Origin: Rhodoluna limnophila
GTDB lineage: Bacteria > Actinomycetota > Actinomycetes > Actinomycetales > Microbacteriaceae
DNA: 7,267 nt
NCBI GenBank assembly: GCA_943326655.2
Contig: CALPUC020000043.1
Span: 1-7,267 of the forward strand
Direction: 5' to 3'
Shown here: piece by piece, positions 1 to 6,743 of the stretch
Layout: every line of letters starts with the position of its first letter
Position numbering within the stretch: the stretch's first letter is position 1
The notes under the pieces: generated by a model
What the model was told of the DNA's origin: nothing
The model's input: only the letters and a program-made list of their open reading frames with translations
The model's database searches: none
Program-made: the position numbers and the translations under genes

Positions 1-1
1 A

Positions 2-541
2 TCTCAGTACAACCGCTCTGAAGCGGAAGACCTTATTCAAGAATCATTTGCCAAGGCCTACCGCTACTGGAACACCTTCGAGCAGGGAACCAATGTTTAC
101 GGTTGGCTCAAGAAAATCATCAAGAACACGGCAATTAATCGAGGCATGAAAGAAGCCAAGCATCAACAGGTAGGTGCCCTCGATGAGATGGAAGATTTCA
201 AGTTGGGTGAAGACGCCCACTCGGTTACCGCTCGAGTTAACCGCTCGGCGGAGAGCGAAGTGCTTGCCAAACTGGCCTCAAACGACGTGCAGGACGCCGT
301 AGATAGCCTCAAACCAGAGTTTCAGGCAGTAGTTCAAATGGCCATTGTCGACGGCTATTCGTATCAAGAAATCGCCGACATCCTGGGCATCAAAATTGGC
401 ACAGTTATGTCACGACTACATCGCGGGAAGAAAACCTTGAGAGAAACGCTTTATAACTACGCACAACAAGAGGGTTACAACGTTGAGGCGGCCGCAAAGG
501 AAGCGGTTGCCAAGGAAGCCAAGAAGGGCACCAAAAAGTGA
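2..541 (+). CDS. sigR: SigR/SigH-type RNA polymerase sigma factor, 5' end cut off by the window
   Basis: Group IV (ECF-like) sigma factor that directs RNA polymerase to thiol-oxidative-stress promoters in actinobacteria. The open frame continues to the window edge, so the gene begins upstream; the ATG at 146 is internal. Visible residues 1-48 carry sigma region 2: an acidic block EDLIQESFAKAYRYW (residues 9-23), then FEQGTN and a WLKKIIKNTAIN stretch like the WLYRILTNTFIN of SigR proteins. After a variable linker comes region 4 (about residues 99-150), with the -35-binding helix-turn-helix YSYQEIADILGIKIGTVMSR at 119-138. The last 20 residues are Ala/Lys/Glu-rich and low complexity. The stop TGA lies inside the start of the next gene (GTGA, 4-bp overlap), whose RsrA-like product confirms the SigR assignment. 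SigR genes usually autoregulate, but the promoter is outside the window. The symbol could equally be sigH (mycobacterial name). Confidence 0.9.
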   Translation, partial: SQYNRSEAEDLIQESFAKAYRYWNTFEQGTNVYGWLKKIIKNTAINRGMKEAKHQQVGALDEMEDFKLGEDAHSVTARVNRSAESEVLAKLASNDVQDAVDSLKPEFQAVVQMAIVDGYSYQEIADILGIKIGTVMSRLHRGKKTLRETLYNYAQQEGYNVEAAAKEAVAKEAKKGTKK

Positions 542-777
542 GCGACGAAACAATAGATTGCACCGATTGCCAAGATCAGGTGCACGACTACCTTCAGCGC
601 GAGGTTAGCGAAGACCTATCCAAGTCAATTACCGCTCACCTGGCCAACTGTGATCACTGCGACGACGTCTACAAGACCGAGGACGACCTAAATCAGATAA
701 TTCGCACGTCCTGCGAAACACAAACCCCGGAAGAAGTTATCGCCAGGATTCGTAAGCACATCGCCGAACTCGGCTAG
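538..777 (+). CDS. rsrA: RsrA-type zinc-binding anti-sigma factor (redox-sensing)
   Basis: 79-residue cytoplasmic anti-sigma factor of the ZAS family. In the family, reduced zinc-bound protein sequesters the cognate sigma factor and disulfide formation releases it. The signature H34-x3-C38-x2-C41 is intact (HLANCDHC). Cys8, 26 residues before His34, falls where I place the fourth ligand/trigger cysteine of Streptomyces RsrA (remembered as C11, with H37, C41 and C44). Two more cysteines, C11 and C59, are present. The helix between them ends in YLQRE, like the FLDRE of RsrA. The start is GTG at 538, overlapping the sigma stop by 4 bp; a purine-rich AAGAAGGG (521-528) sits 9 nt upstream, so translation is probably coupled and the two proteins made together. 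The length matches the family (about 80-105 aa, short end). The gene ends at 777, its TAG overlapping the convergent hydrolase stop. No terminator is visible after it. Confidence 0.9.
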   Translation: MSDETIDCTDCQDQVHDYLQREVSEDLSKSITAHLANCDHCDDVYKTEDDLNQIIRTSCETQTPEEVIARIRKHIAELG

Positions 778-1646
778 CTCAAGTAATTTAGCGCGTTAGT
801 GATAATCGCACCGCGCTGATTCTCTCCTAGAGAGATATGGCCTTCACCAGGAACAAAGTTCAACTTTGCGGTTGGGATGTTTTTCTCCAGCCAGTAGCCG
901 TGGGCGTGGGGAACCATGAAGTCGTCGTTTCCCTGCCAAAGCTCGACCGGCTTACTGATTGATGCGATGTCGAAACCCCAAGGCTCAACAAAGGCCAAGT
1001 CGTCGTCCATCCAGCCGTAATAACCTTTTTCAATTGATTGCCGGTAGCTCTTGGCAACACCTTCGGCGGCGCCTTCATTGAGCGCCTTCTTGTCGGCATC
1101 TCCAATTAGCCCGCCGAATGCGTCAATGATTTCGTCACTGGTTACCTGAGCCAACCCGGCTGCATTTCGCTTCATCCAGTCTTCAATAGCTGCTGGACCT
1201 TTAACTGCTTCACCAAATTCGTCGTGGTTCTCTTCACCCATGCCTTCGAGAAAGTCGAGGTCGCTGGCGCCAAACGGTCCAACGCCGGCAATGCTGATGG
1301 CCGCAACACTCTGAAACAGGGTGGTATCGGCCAGGCAGTGTGGCCCTCCGCCAGACCAGCCGATTGAAACAATCTTGCTGATTCCGTAATGCTTCAGAAC
1401 TTCTTCGATGTCGGCAGCGTTATCGATGATCGTGCGGCCTTCGTGGCGATCACTCCGACCATAGCCAGGTCGTGAGTAGGAGATGGCAAAGCCACCACGG
1501 GATTCGACTTCGCTAAGCCAGGCTTCCCAGGTGCTAGTTGCACCGGGCGTTCCGTGATGAAATATCACTGCGTTTGACTGCGGCATACCCGCAACCAAAA
1601 GTTCTAGGTGACGGCCGTCGGACAGGGTAATCGAAGTTTTTTCCAT
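774..1646 (-). CDS. alpha/beta-hydrolase fold protein, substrate unknown
   Basis: Soluble alpha/beta hydrolase with all catalytic elements; I number residues from the GTG at 1670 (298 aa). The oxyanion-hole loop is HHGTPG (38-43), followed by the SRPGYGRSD segment (66-74) common in this superfamily. The nucleophile elbow is GWSGGG with Ser106, the acid is Asp249 or Asp250 in WQGNDDFMVPH, and the catalytic base is His278 in EGHISL. Residues of about 135-230 form a helical, acidic cap domain that would set specificity. I prefer the ATG at 1646 (290 aa) because the first eight residues from the GTG precede the conserved fold and no Shine-Dalgarno supports the GTG; the ATG also lacks a strong one, so the start is uncertain. 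There is no signal peptide. It could be an esterase, epoxide-hydrolase-like enzyme or peptidase; sequence alone does not decide. It is convergent with rsrA (shared CTAG stops) and divergent from the NYN gene. Confidence 0.88.
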   Translation of the reverse strand: MEKTSITLSDGRHLELLVAGMPQSNAVIFHHGTPGATSTWEAWLSEVESRGGFAISYSRPGYGRSDRHEGRTIIDNAADIEEVLKHYGISKIVSIGWSGGGPHCLADTTLFQSVAAISIAGVGPFGASDLDFLEGMGEENHDEFGEAVKGPAAIEDWMKRNAAGLAQVTSDEIIDAFGGLIGDADKKALNEGAAEGVAKSYRQSIEKGYYGWMDDDLAFVEPWGFDIASISKPVELWQGNDDFMVPHAHGYWLEKNIPTAKLNFVPGEGHISLGENQRGAIITNALNYLS

Positions 1647-1682
1647 GGCTTCATTCAACCAGTAATCCACAGGTGAATTTCT

Positions 1683-1719
1683 GATTGTTCCAATTCGTTA
1701 TTCACTGAAACGATTGTTC
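1683..1719. repeat. 8-bp direct repeat in the hydrolase/NYN divergent gap
   Basis: GATTGTTC occurs at 1683-1690 and again at 1712-1719. Both copies are followed by AAT, directly in the second and after one extra C in the first. The copies are 29 bp apart in the short divergent gap, and the second ends one base before the NYN start codon. This could be an operator for a regulator controlling both genes, or chance. I found no convincing -35/-10 pair for either gene here. Confidence 0.3.
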
Positions 1720-1720
1720 A

Positions 1721-2308
1721 ATGTCAAAACCGACAGCAATCGTTTACATAGACGGGCTCAACCTCCAGAGGCGATTGGTGGAAAGGGCTCCGGACGTAAC
1801 TTGGGTTGATTATGTAGAGCTTTCCGAAATCCTTCTGCCTCAATTCGATATTCAAATGGTCAGGGTGTTCACATCAATCTCCGCTAGTGCTGACCCTGTG
1901 TACGCCAAAGCGTTCTGGAAAAAATTGACGGATAAACACGGCAATCTTGAAATTTACCTAGGTCGAATTAGTACAGTGACACGAATCTATCCGGTTCACC
2001 CGAGAGCAGGAGAAGATAGTTCGAAATCTGCGACCATAAAGGTCCGAAAACTGGAAGAGAAAGGATCAGATGTGGCACTGGGGTCTTACATGGTTTTCGA
2101 CGCATTCACAAAAACTGCCGACCTTTTCGCGCTGATGAGCAGTGACACAGATTTCGAACCAACCCTCAAACTACTTAGGGATCAATTGAATCTTTCGATT
2201 GGAGTTCTTTGTACTACTGAAAACATGCCAAAACTTTTTACTCGGTTAGAGCCCAATGTCGTTAGGTATGTCAGACAAAGCCATATCCTAAATTCAAGGC
2301 TCACTTAA
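1721..2308 (+). CDS. NYN-domain (PIN-like, DUF88/LabA group) putative ribonuclease
   Basis: 195-residue single-domain protein of the NYN family, a PIN-like fold that typically uses clustered acidic residues and a metal to cleave RNA. The order of conserved acids is intact: YIDGLNL near the N-terminus (Asp11, Asn14), EEKGSDVALGSYMVFDAF in the middle (Asp117, Asp127) and LMSSDTDFEP (Asp142, Asp144). The layout, including the basic stretch before EKGSD and the C-terminal GVLCTTENMPKLF...SHIL segment, matches a widespread group of orphan NYN proteins of about 200-250 aa. Some automated pipelines label that group HspA monooxygenase; nothing here supports a monooxygenase. The ATG at 1721 is placed correctly for the first beta strand, but no Shine-Dalgarno is evident. 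The gene is visibly more AT-rich than its neighbours and uses AGG, AGA, ATA and TTA codons, suggesting acquisition. It stands alone: divergent from the hydrolase and ended by a hairpin. The RNA target is unknown. Confidence 0.85.
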   Translation: MSKPTAIVYIDGLNLQRRLVERAPDVTWVDYVELSEILLPQFDIQMVRVFTSISASADPVYAKAFWKKLTDKHGNLEIYLGRISTVTRIYPVHPRAGEDSSKSATIKVRKLEEKGSDVALGSYMVFDAFTKTADLFALMSSDTDFEPTLKLLRDQLNLSIGVLCTTENMPKLFTRLEPNVVRYVRQSHILNSRLT

Positions 2309-2313
2309 AGTAG

Positions 2314-2339
2314 CAGAGCCCCTAGATTCAGGGGCTCTG
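2314..2339. terminator. perfect 10-bp hairpin between convergent genes
   Basis: CAGAGCCCCT (2314-2323) and AGGGGCTCTG (2330-2339) are exact reverse complements around a 6-nt loop AGATTC. The hairpin begins 6 nt after the NYN stop and lies downstream of the convergent SGNH-like gene as well, so it may serve both strands. There is no real T-tract on the plus strand and only CTACTTT on the minus strand, so it is not a textbook intrinsic terminator. It may instead act with Rho or as a 3'-end stabiliser. The rest of the gap (2340-2415) shows nothing I can name. Confidence 0.6.
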
Positions 2340-2415
2340 GGCCGGTAGTCGCAACATCCGGGGAGGCTATAGTTTTAGGTTAGCACTCAGACATGAGAAG
2401 TCAAGCGACTGTGGA

Positions 2416-3024
2416 TTACTCGGTTTCTTCGATGCCTAGCCACGCAATCCAGCCACGGTTCAGCACTAACCAGGCGATAAGTCCGTAGCCAATCTGACCC
2501 GGCAACCCCGAAGGCGAATTCTGTAATTCGGTGTTCCAACCCTCATGGGCGACCAGCGGATGGAAACAGTCGACGAAAGGGATGTTTCTTCTGGCGCAAA
2601 CATCTTCAAAACCCCAAGACAACTGTTCGACGTCGGGGTTGAGTGCGGTTTCCTTATGAGGGGTTGGGCCAATTACAAACGGTTCGAAACCTTTTTTCAT
2701 TGCATCGTCTAAAACAGTTGCCAGGTTGAGTCTGCTTCTTGAAGTTGAAAGCCCAGCGCGGATGTCGTGATGGCTTAGAGCGATCGCAACCTTGGTTCGA
2801 CCAATGTTGTTGACTCGCGGTGTTACCTCCGCCTGCCAGCGCTTGGAAAGTGAAAGCGAAGTGTCGTCTGGCAGGGCCAGCGAAATTACCTCGATGGTTG
2901 GATCGGTTTGCGGGGTTCTAGCTAAAACTCGGCCAATCCAGCCCATGCTCTTGGGGTCCCCACTGGCGGTAATCAGTTGGTCGCCTAAAACGATTACGCG
3001 AAGTGCCGACTCAAGCTGCTGCAA
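2416..3024 (-). CDS. SGNH/GDSL-hydrolase-like protein with degenerate catalytic residues
   Basis: 202-residue cytoplasmic protein with SGNH-hydrolase architecture. Block I is VIVLGDQLITASGDPKSMGW (residues 10-29): the GDSL motif reads GDQL, with Gln16 where the nucleophilic Ser is expected. The block III position reads IALSHHDIR instead of the usual GxND. The C-terminal block runs SGLPGQIGYGLIAW (172-185); the family pattern there is DGxHPxxxGY, so both the catalytic Asp and His appear replaced. The fold is therefore supported but classical esterase activity is doubtful. An alternative DCFHP stretch (152-156) contains a D-x2-H, so activity cannot be excluded. The start is TTG at 3024: it is the only start that keeps block I, and AGGA (3031-3034) sits 6 nt upstream, overlapping the kgd stop codon. 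It follows kgd by 8 bp and is probably co-transcribed and translationally coupled with it. The biological role is unknown. Confidence 0.8.
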   Translation of the reverse strand: MQQLESALRVIVLGDQLITASGDPKSMGWIGRVLARTPQTDPTIEVISLALPDDTSLSLSKRWQAEVTPRVNNIGRTKVAIALSHHDIRAGLSTSRSRLNLATVLDDAMKKGFEPFVIGPTPHKETALNPDVEQLSWGFEDVCARRNIPFVDCFHPLVAHEGWNTELQNSPSGLPGQIGYGLIAWLVLNRGWIAWLGIEETE

Positions 3025-3030
3025 GGGGTT

Positions 3031-3034
3031 TCCT
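3031..3034 (-). promoter_or_regulatory. Shine-Dalgarno AGGA overlapping the kgd stop, fixing the TTG start of the SGNH-like gene
   Basis: On the minus strand the kgd stop reads TAGGAAACCCC and is then followed by TTG. AGGA is 6 nt before the TTG, ideal spacing. Because it overlaps the stop codon, ribosomes finishing kgd could reinitiate here. Confidence 0.6.
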
Positions 3035-6000
3035 AGGCGTCGAACGCGCGTTGCACGAGGTCGGCTTGCTCGGCTGCGTGAGCCTTGCTTGAGCCGGTTG
3101 CCGGGCTGGCACTCGCTGGGCGCGAAACAATCTTGGCAACTTTGCCGTCCATGTATTTAGGAAGGAATAGACCGATGTAGGTCCAAGGTCCTTGGTTGGC
3201 CGGTTCGTCTTGAACCCAAACCAGTTCGGCGTTTGGATACTGAGCGTAGGCTGCCTTGATTTCGTCGACCGGAGTTGGGTAGAGCTGCTCCACACGAATA
3301 ATGGCGGTGGTGCGGTCGCCACGAGTTTCGGCTTCTGCCAAAAGATCCCAGTAGACCTTGCCGGAGCAGAAGATAACGCGATTTACCTGCGACGCATCCA
3401 AGCCCCGCTCATCGCCAATCACTGGCAGGAACGTTCCGTTGGTGAAGTCTTCAACCGAAGATGAGGCTGCCTTGAGTCGAAGCATCGATTTTGGTGTGAA
3501 GACCACAAGCGGTCGCCTCGGAGAAGAGTAGGCCTGACGACGAAGTAGGTGGAAATGTGATGCCGGCGTCGAAGGCTGAGCTACCGTCATGTTGTTTTGA
3601 GCACAAAGCTGAAGGTAACGCTCGATACGAGCCGAAGAATGGTCTGGCCCCTGGCCTTCATAACCGTGTGGAAGCAGCAGAACGACACCGGAGAACTGGC
3701 CCCACTTCTGCTCGGCCGAGGAAATGAACTCGTCGATTATGGTTTGAGCGCCGTTCGCGAAATCTCCGAACTGAGCCTCCCAGAGCACTAACGAGTCTTT
3801 GGCTTCCACCGAGTAACCGTACTCGAAACCCATGGCAGCGTATTCGCTAAGCAGGGAGTCGTAGATGTAGAACTTCGCCTGACCGGCTCCGAGGTTCCGC
3901 AGTGGCAACCACTCTTGACCGTTTACGCGGTCGTGGAAAACGGCGTGACGTTGCACGAAAGTTCCGCGACGGCTGTCTTGGCCGGCCATACGAACCGGTT
4001 TGCCTTCGATTAGTAGCGAACCGAAAGCTAGCAATTCTCCGAAACCCCAGTCGATTCCGCCTTGGCGGCTCATCTCGTGGCGCTTGCTAAGTAGTTGCTG
4101 CAACTTAGGGTGAACGCTGAAACCTTCGGGTTGGTTTAGGTGAGCATCGCCGATTAACTCAACGACTTCCTTCGAAATAGCAGTCTCGTGAGAAATTGTT
4201 GAACGCTCGCTGGCGGTGGTACCGATACCGATTGGGCGAGGAACCAGTTCAACCGGCTTGCTCATGGCTTCGTGCACTTCTGTGAAAGTGTTCTCTAGTT
4301 TGGCCTGCAAGCTTGCGTTTGCAGCTTCAAATTCTTCGCGAGTTATATCTCCGCGGCCAACCAAAGACTCCAGGTAAAGAGTTCTAACCGAGCGCTTGGC
4401 TTCGATCAGGTTGTACATCAAAGGTTGCGTCATCGAAGGGTCGTCGCCTTCATTGTGACCTCGACGACGGTAGCAAACCATGTCGATTACAACGTCTTTT
4501 TTGAATTCCTGACGGAACTCGAAGGCGAGCTGGGCTACACGAACCACAGCTTCAGGGTCGTCGCCATTGACGTGGAAAATAGGTGCCTGAATGGCTTTTG
4601 CCATGTCGGTGGAGTAGGTCATTGAGCGTGATTCAGTTGGCGGAGTTGTGAAACCAACCTGGTTGTTGATCACGATGTTGATCGTGCCTCCAACCTTGTA
4701 GCCGCGGAGCTGCGACATGTTAAGAACTTCTGGCACTACTCCCTGACCCGCGAACGCGGCGTCGCCGTGAATCACGATCGGTAGGAATGGAAAGTAGTTT
4801 TCTGCCGAACCGTTAACCGAGTCAACCTTGGCTCGAACGATTCCCTCGAGAACCGGGTTGACCGCTTCAAGGTGAGAAGGGTTGGCGGCCAAAGATACGA
4901 CGATTTGTGAACCGTCTGGGCCGGTGAAAACGCTCTCTGTGCCGAGGTGGTACTTCACGTCTCCAGAGCCCTGAACAGTTGAGGTGTCGGTGTTGCCTTC
5001 GAATTCTTTGAACACCTGACCATAGGCCTTGCCGGCCACGTTCGTGAGAACGTTTAGGCGTCCACGGTGAGCCATACCGATGGCTACCTCTTTGAGGCCG
5101 GCAGTAGCCGCGCTTCGCAAAATTGCGTCAAGTGCCGGAATAACCGACTCTCCGCCTTCTAAGCTAAATCTCTTTTGGCCAACGAACTTCGTTTGCAGGA
5201 AGGTCTCAAAGGCTTCCGCCTCGTTGAGTTTTTCGAGAAGTCGCATTTGCTCGGCTTTTTCAGGCTTGGCATAAGGGTGCTCCAGTTGGTCTTGGAACCA
5301 CTTGCGCTCTTCCGGGTTTTGGATGTGCATGTATTCAACACCGACGGTGCGGCAGTATGAATCGCGCAAAATCTTGTAAATGTCGCGGAACTGCGCCTTT
5401 GCCTTGCCGCCGAATCCGCCGGTTTTGAAGGTTCGGTCGAGATCCCAGAGGCTAAGCCCATGGTTCAAGATGTCGAGGTCGGGGTGGCTGCGTTGGCGGT
5501 ATTCCAGCGGGTCAACATCTGCCATCAGGTGGCCGCGAACGCGATAGGCGTTGATCAGTTCCTGAATTCGAGTGGACTTGCTACGGTCGTCGGCGTCGTC
5601 GGTGTTGAAATCCACAACCCAGCGAACCGGCTCGTAAGGAATTCTTAGGTCGGCAAAAATCTCGTCGTAGAAGCCACGGGCTCCAAGTAAAAGTTCATGG
5701 ATTTTCTTTAGGAATTCTCCCGAACCAGCACCCTGAATCACTCGGTGATCGTAGGTAGAGGTGAGGTTGATGACTTTACTGACTCCAACTTTAGTTAGGT
5801 GGTCTTCGCTCATGCCCTGGAATTCGGCCGGGTAGTCGAGAGCTCCCGCGCCCACAATGCAACCCTGACCCTTGGTTAGGCGAGGAACCGAGTGAACCGT
5901 TCCGATACCACCCGGATTGGTTAGTGAAACAGTGGTTCCGGCGTAGTCGGTACCTTCAAGTTTGTTGTCTCTGGCTTTTCTAACGATTGCTTCGTAGGAG

Positions 6001-6731
6001 GCGACAAACTCGGCGAAGTTCATTTTTTCAGCGCGCTTAATATTTGGAACAACCAGCGCTCGAGTTCCATCATCTTTTGGCAGATCAATGGCGATACCGA
6101 GGTTAATGTTTGGGGGAATGACTACCGAAGGCTTGTCGTCGATGATGTCGTAGTAAACGTTCTGGCTCGGGAACTCTTTGAGTGTCTTGATGATTGCCCA
6201 AGCAAGAATGTGGGTGAAGGAGATTTTGCCACCGCGAGTGCGGCCGAGGTGTGAATTGATCACAATTCGATTGTCGATAAGGAGTTTGGCCGGAACGGTG
6301 CGAACGCTGGTTGCGGTAGGAACTGTTAGCGAGGCGTCCATGTTCGCGGCAATGGCTTTACCCATTCCTTTGAGAGCGGTAACTACCGCCACTTCCTCTG
6401 CAGTTTCACCGACGGTGTTTATTGCCTCAGTGATCGGAGCTTGGGCAGGTATTGGTGCAGTGCGAGCCTCAACCCGAGTAGTTTTCGCGACAACCGGGCC
6501 AGCGGTTGGAGTTACCGCAGGTGCCTCTGGAGTTACTGGCGGGGCCGATGGAGCCAAGGAGTCGCCGCCAGGCAGACCGTGCTGCATGCGTTCCAAGATG
6601 GGCCACCACGCTTTGTCGACGGAGTCGGGGTTCTCTTTATACTTCTCGAACATTTCGTCGACGAGCCATTTATTGGCTCCGAACTCGCCTTCGTCGGCCA
6701 AGTTCTCGCTGGATTCAGACAGCGTAACCAC
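3033..6731 (-). CDS. kgd: multifunctional 2-oxoglutarate dehydrogenase E1/E2-type subunit (Kgd/OdhA)
   Basis: 1232-residue actinobacterial fusion catalysing decarboxylation of 2-oxoglutarate and succinyl transfer in the TCA cycle; length equals the mycobacterial protein (about 1230 aa). Residues 17-50 are the conserved N-terminal helix (FGANKWLVDEMFEKY, SVDKAWW), then an Ala/Pro/Thr-rich linker to about 110. The E2-type acyltransferase domain spans about 115-355, ending in YDHRVIQGAGSGEFL with active-site His329. The E1 part (about 360-1232) shows AHRGRLNVL (554-562), the thiamine-diphosphate motif GDAAFAGQG (656-664) with the closing INNQVGF (688-694), RRRGHNEGDDP (755-765) and PHGYEGQGPDHSSARIERYL (1021-1040). 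No lipoyl domain exists, as is normal for this family, so lipoylated E2 and E3 must come from elsewhere. The GTG at 6731 is the first possible start after an in-frame TAA, but its purine-rich AAAGAG abuts the codon, so the message may be nearly leaderless. odhA is the corynebacterial name. Confidence 0.96.
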   Translation of the reverse strand: MVTLSESSENLADEGEFGANKWLVDEMFEKYKENPDSVDKAWWPILERMQHGLPGGDSLAPSAPPVTPEAPAVTPTAGPVVAKTTRVEARTAPIPAQAPITEAINTVGETAEEVAVVTALKGMGKAIAANMDASLTVPTATSVRTVPAKLLIDNRIVINSHLGRTRGGKISFTHILAWAIIKTLKEFPSQNVYYDIIDDKPSVVIPPNINLGIAIDLPKDDGTRALVVPNIKRAEKMNFAEFVASYEAIVRKARDNKLEGTDYAGTTVSLTNPGGIGTVHSVPRLTKGQGCIVGAGALDYPAEFQGMSEDHLTKVGVSKVINLTSTYDHRVIQGAGSGEFLKKIHELLLGARGFYDEIFADLRIPYEPVRWVVDFNTDDADDRSKSTRIQELINAYRVRGHLMADVDPLEYRQRSHPDLDILNHGLSLWDLDRTFKTGGFGGKAKAQFRDIYKILRDSYCRTVGVEYMHIQNPEERKWFQDQLEHPYAKPEKAEQMRLLEKLNEAEAFETFLQTKFVGQKRFSLEGGESVIPALDAILRSAATAGLKEVAIGMAHRGRLNVLTNVAGKAYGQVFKEFEGNTDTSTVQGSGDVKYHLGTESVFTGPDGSQIVVSLAANPSHLEAVNPVLEGIVRAKVDSVNGSAENYFPFLPIVIHGDAAFAGQGVVPEVLNMSQLRGYKVGGTINIVINNQVGFTTPPTESRSMTYSTDMAKAIQAPIFHVNGDDPEAVVRVAQLAFEFRQEFKKDVVIDMVCYRRRGHNEGDDPSMTQPLMYNLIEAKRSVRTLYLESLVGRGDITREEFEAANASLQAKLENTFTEVHEAMSKPVELVPRPIGIGTTASERSTISHETAISKEVVELIGDAHLNQPEGFSVHPKLQQLLSKRHEMSRQGGIDWGFGELLAFGSLLIEGKPVRMAGQDSRRGTFVQRHAVFHDRVNGQEWLPLRNLGAGQAKFYIYDSLLSEYAAMGFEYGYSVEAKDSLVLWEAQFGDFANGAQTIIDEFISSAEQKWGQFSGVVLLLPHGYEGQGPDHSSARIERYLQLCAQNNMTVAQPSTPASHFHLLRRQAYSSPRRPLVVFTPKSMLRLKAASSSVEDFTNGTFLPVIGDERGLDASQVNRVIFCSGKVYWDLLAEAETRGDRTTAIIRVEQLYPTPVDEIKAAYAQYPNAELVWVQDEPANQGPWTYIGLFLPKYMDGKVAKIVSRPASASPATGSSKAHAAEQADLVQRAFDA

Positions 6732-6743
6732 CTCTTTGTCGTG

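Noticed and set aside
146..541. Sigma factor starting at the ATG at 146
   Set aside because: The same frame is open to the window edge and encodes region 2 upstream of this ATG, so it is an internal methionine of a gene cut by the window.
1647..1720. SigR-type promoter (GGAAT-N18-GTT) in front of the hydrolase
   Set aside because: A GGAAC occurs on the minus strand, but no GTT lies at the required spacing, so there is no support for SigR control.
1721..2308. Annotation as HspA-type 6-hydroxy-3-succinoylpyridine monooxygenase
   Set aside because: Pipelines often give that name to this NYN group, but the visible motifs are the PIN-like acidic nuclease motifs and there is no flavin-binding motif.
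2792..3160. 122-codon plus-strand open frame opposite the SGNH-like/kgd junction
   Set aside because: Antisense to two recognisable genes, with no recognisable motif in its translation; a shadow frame.
3033..6731. Kgd as a broken enzyme because it lacks a lipoyl domain and the E2 HxxxD aspartate (it reads HRVIQ)
   Set aside because: Absence of the lipoyl domain, and as I recall the Gln at this position, are normal for actinobacterial Kgd/OdhA proteins; full length and the E1 motifs are intact.
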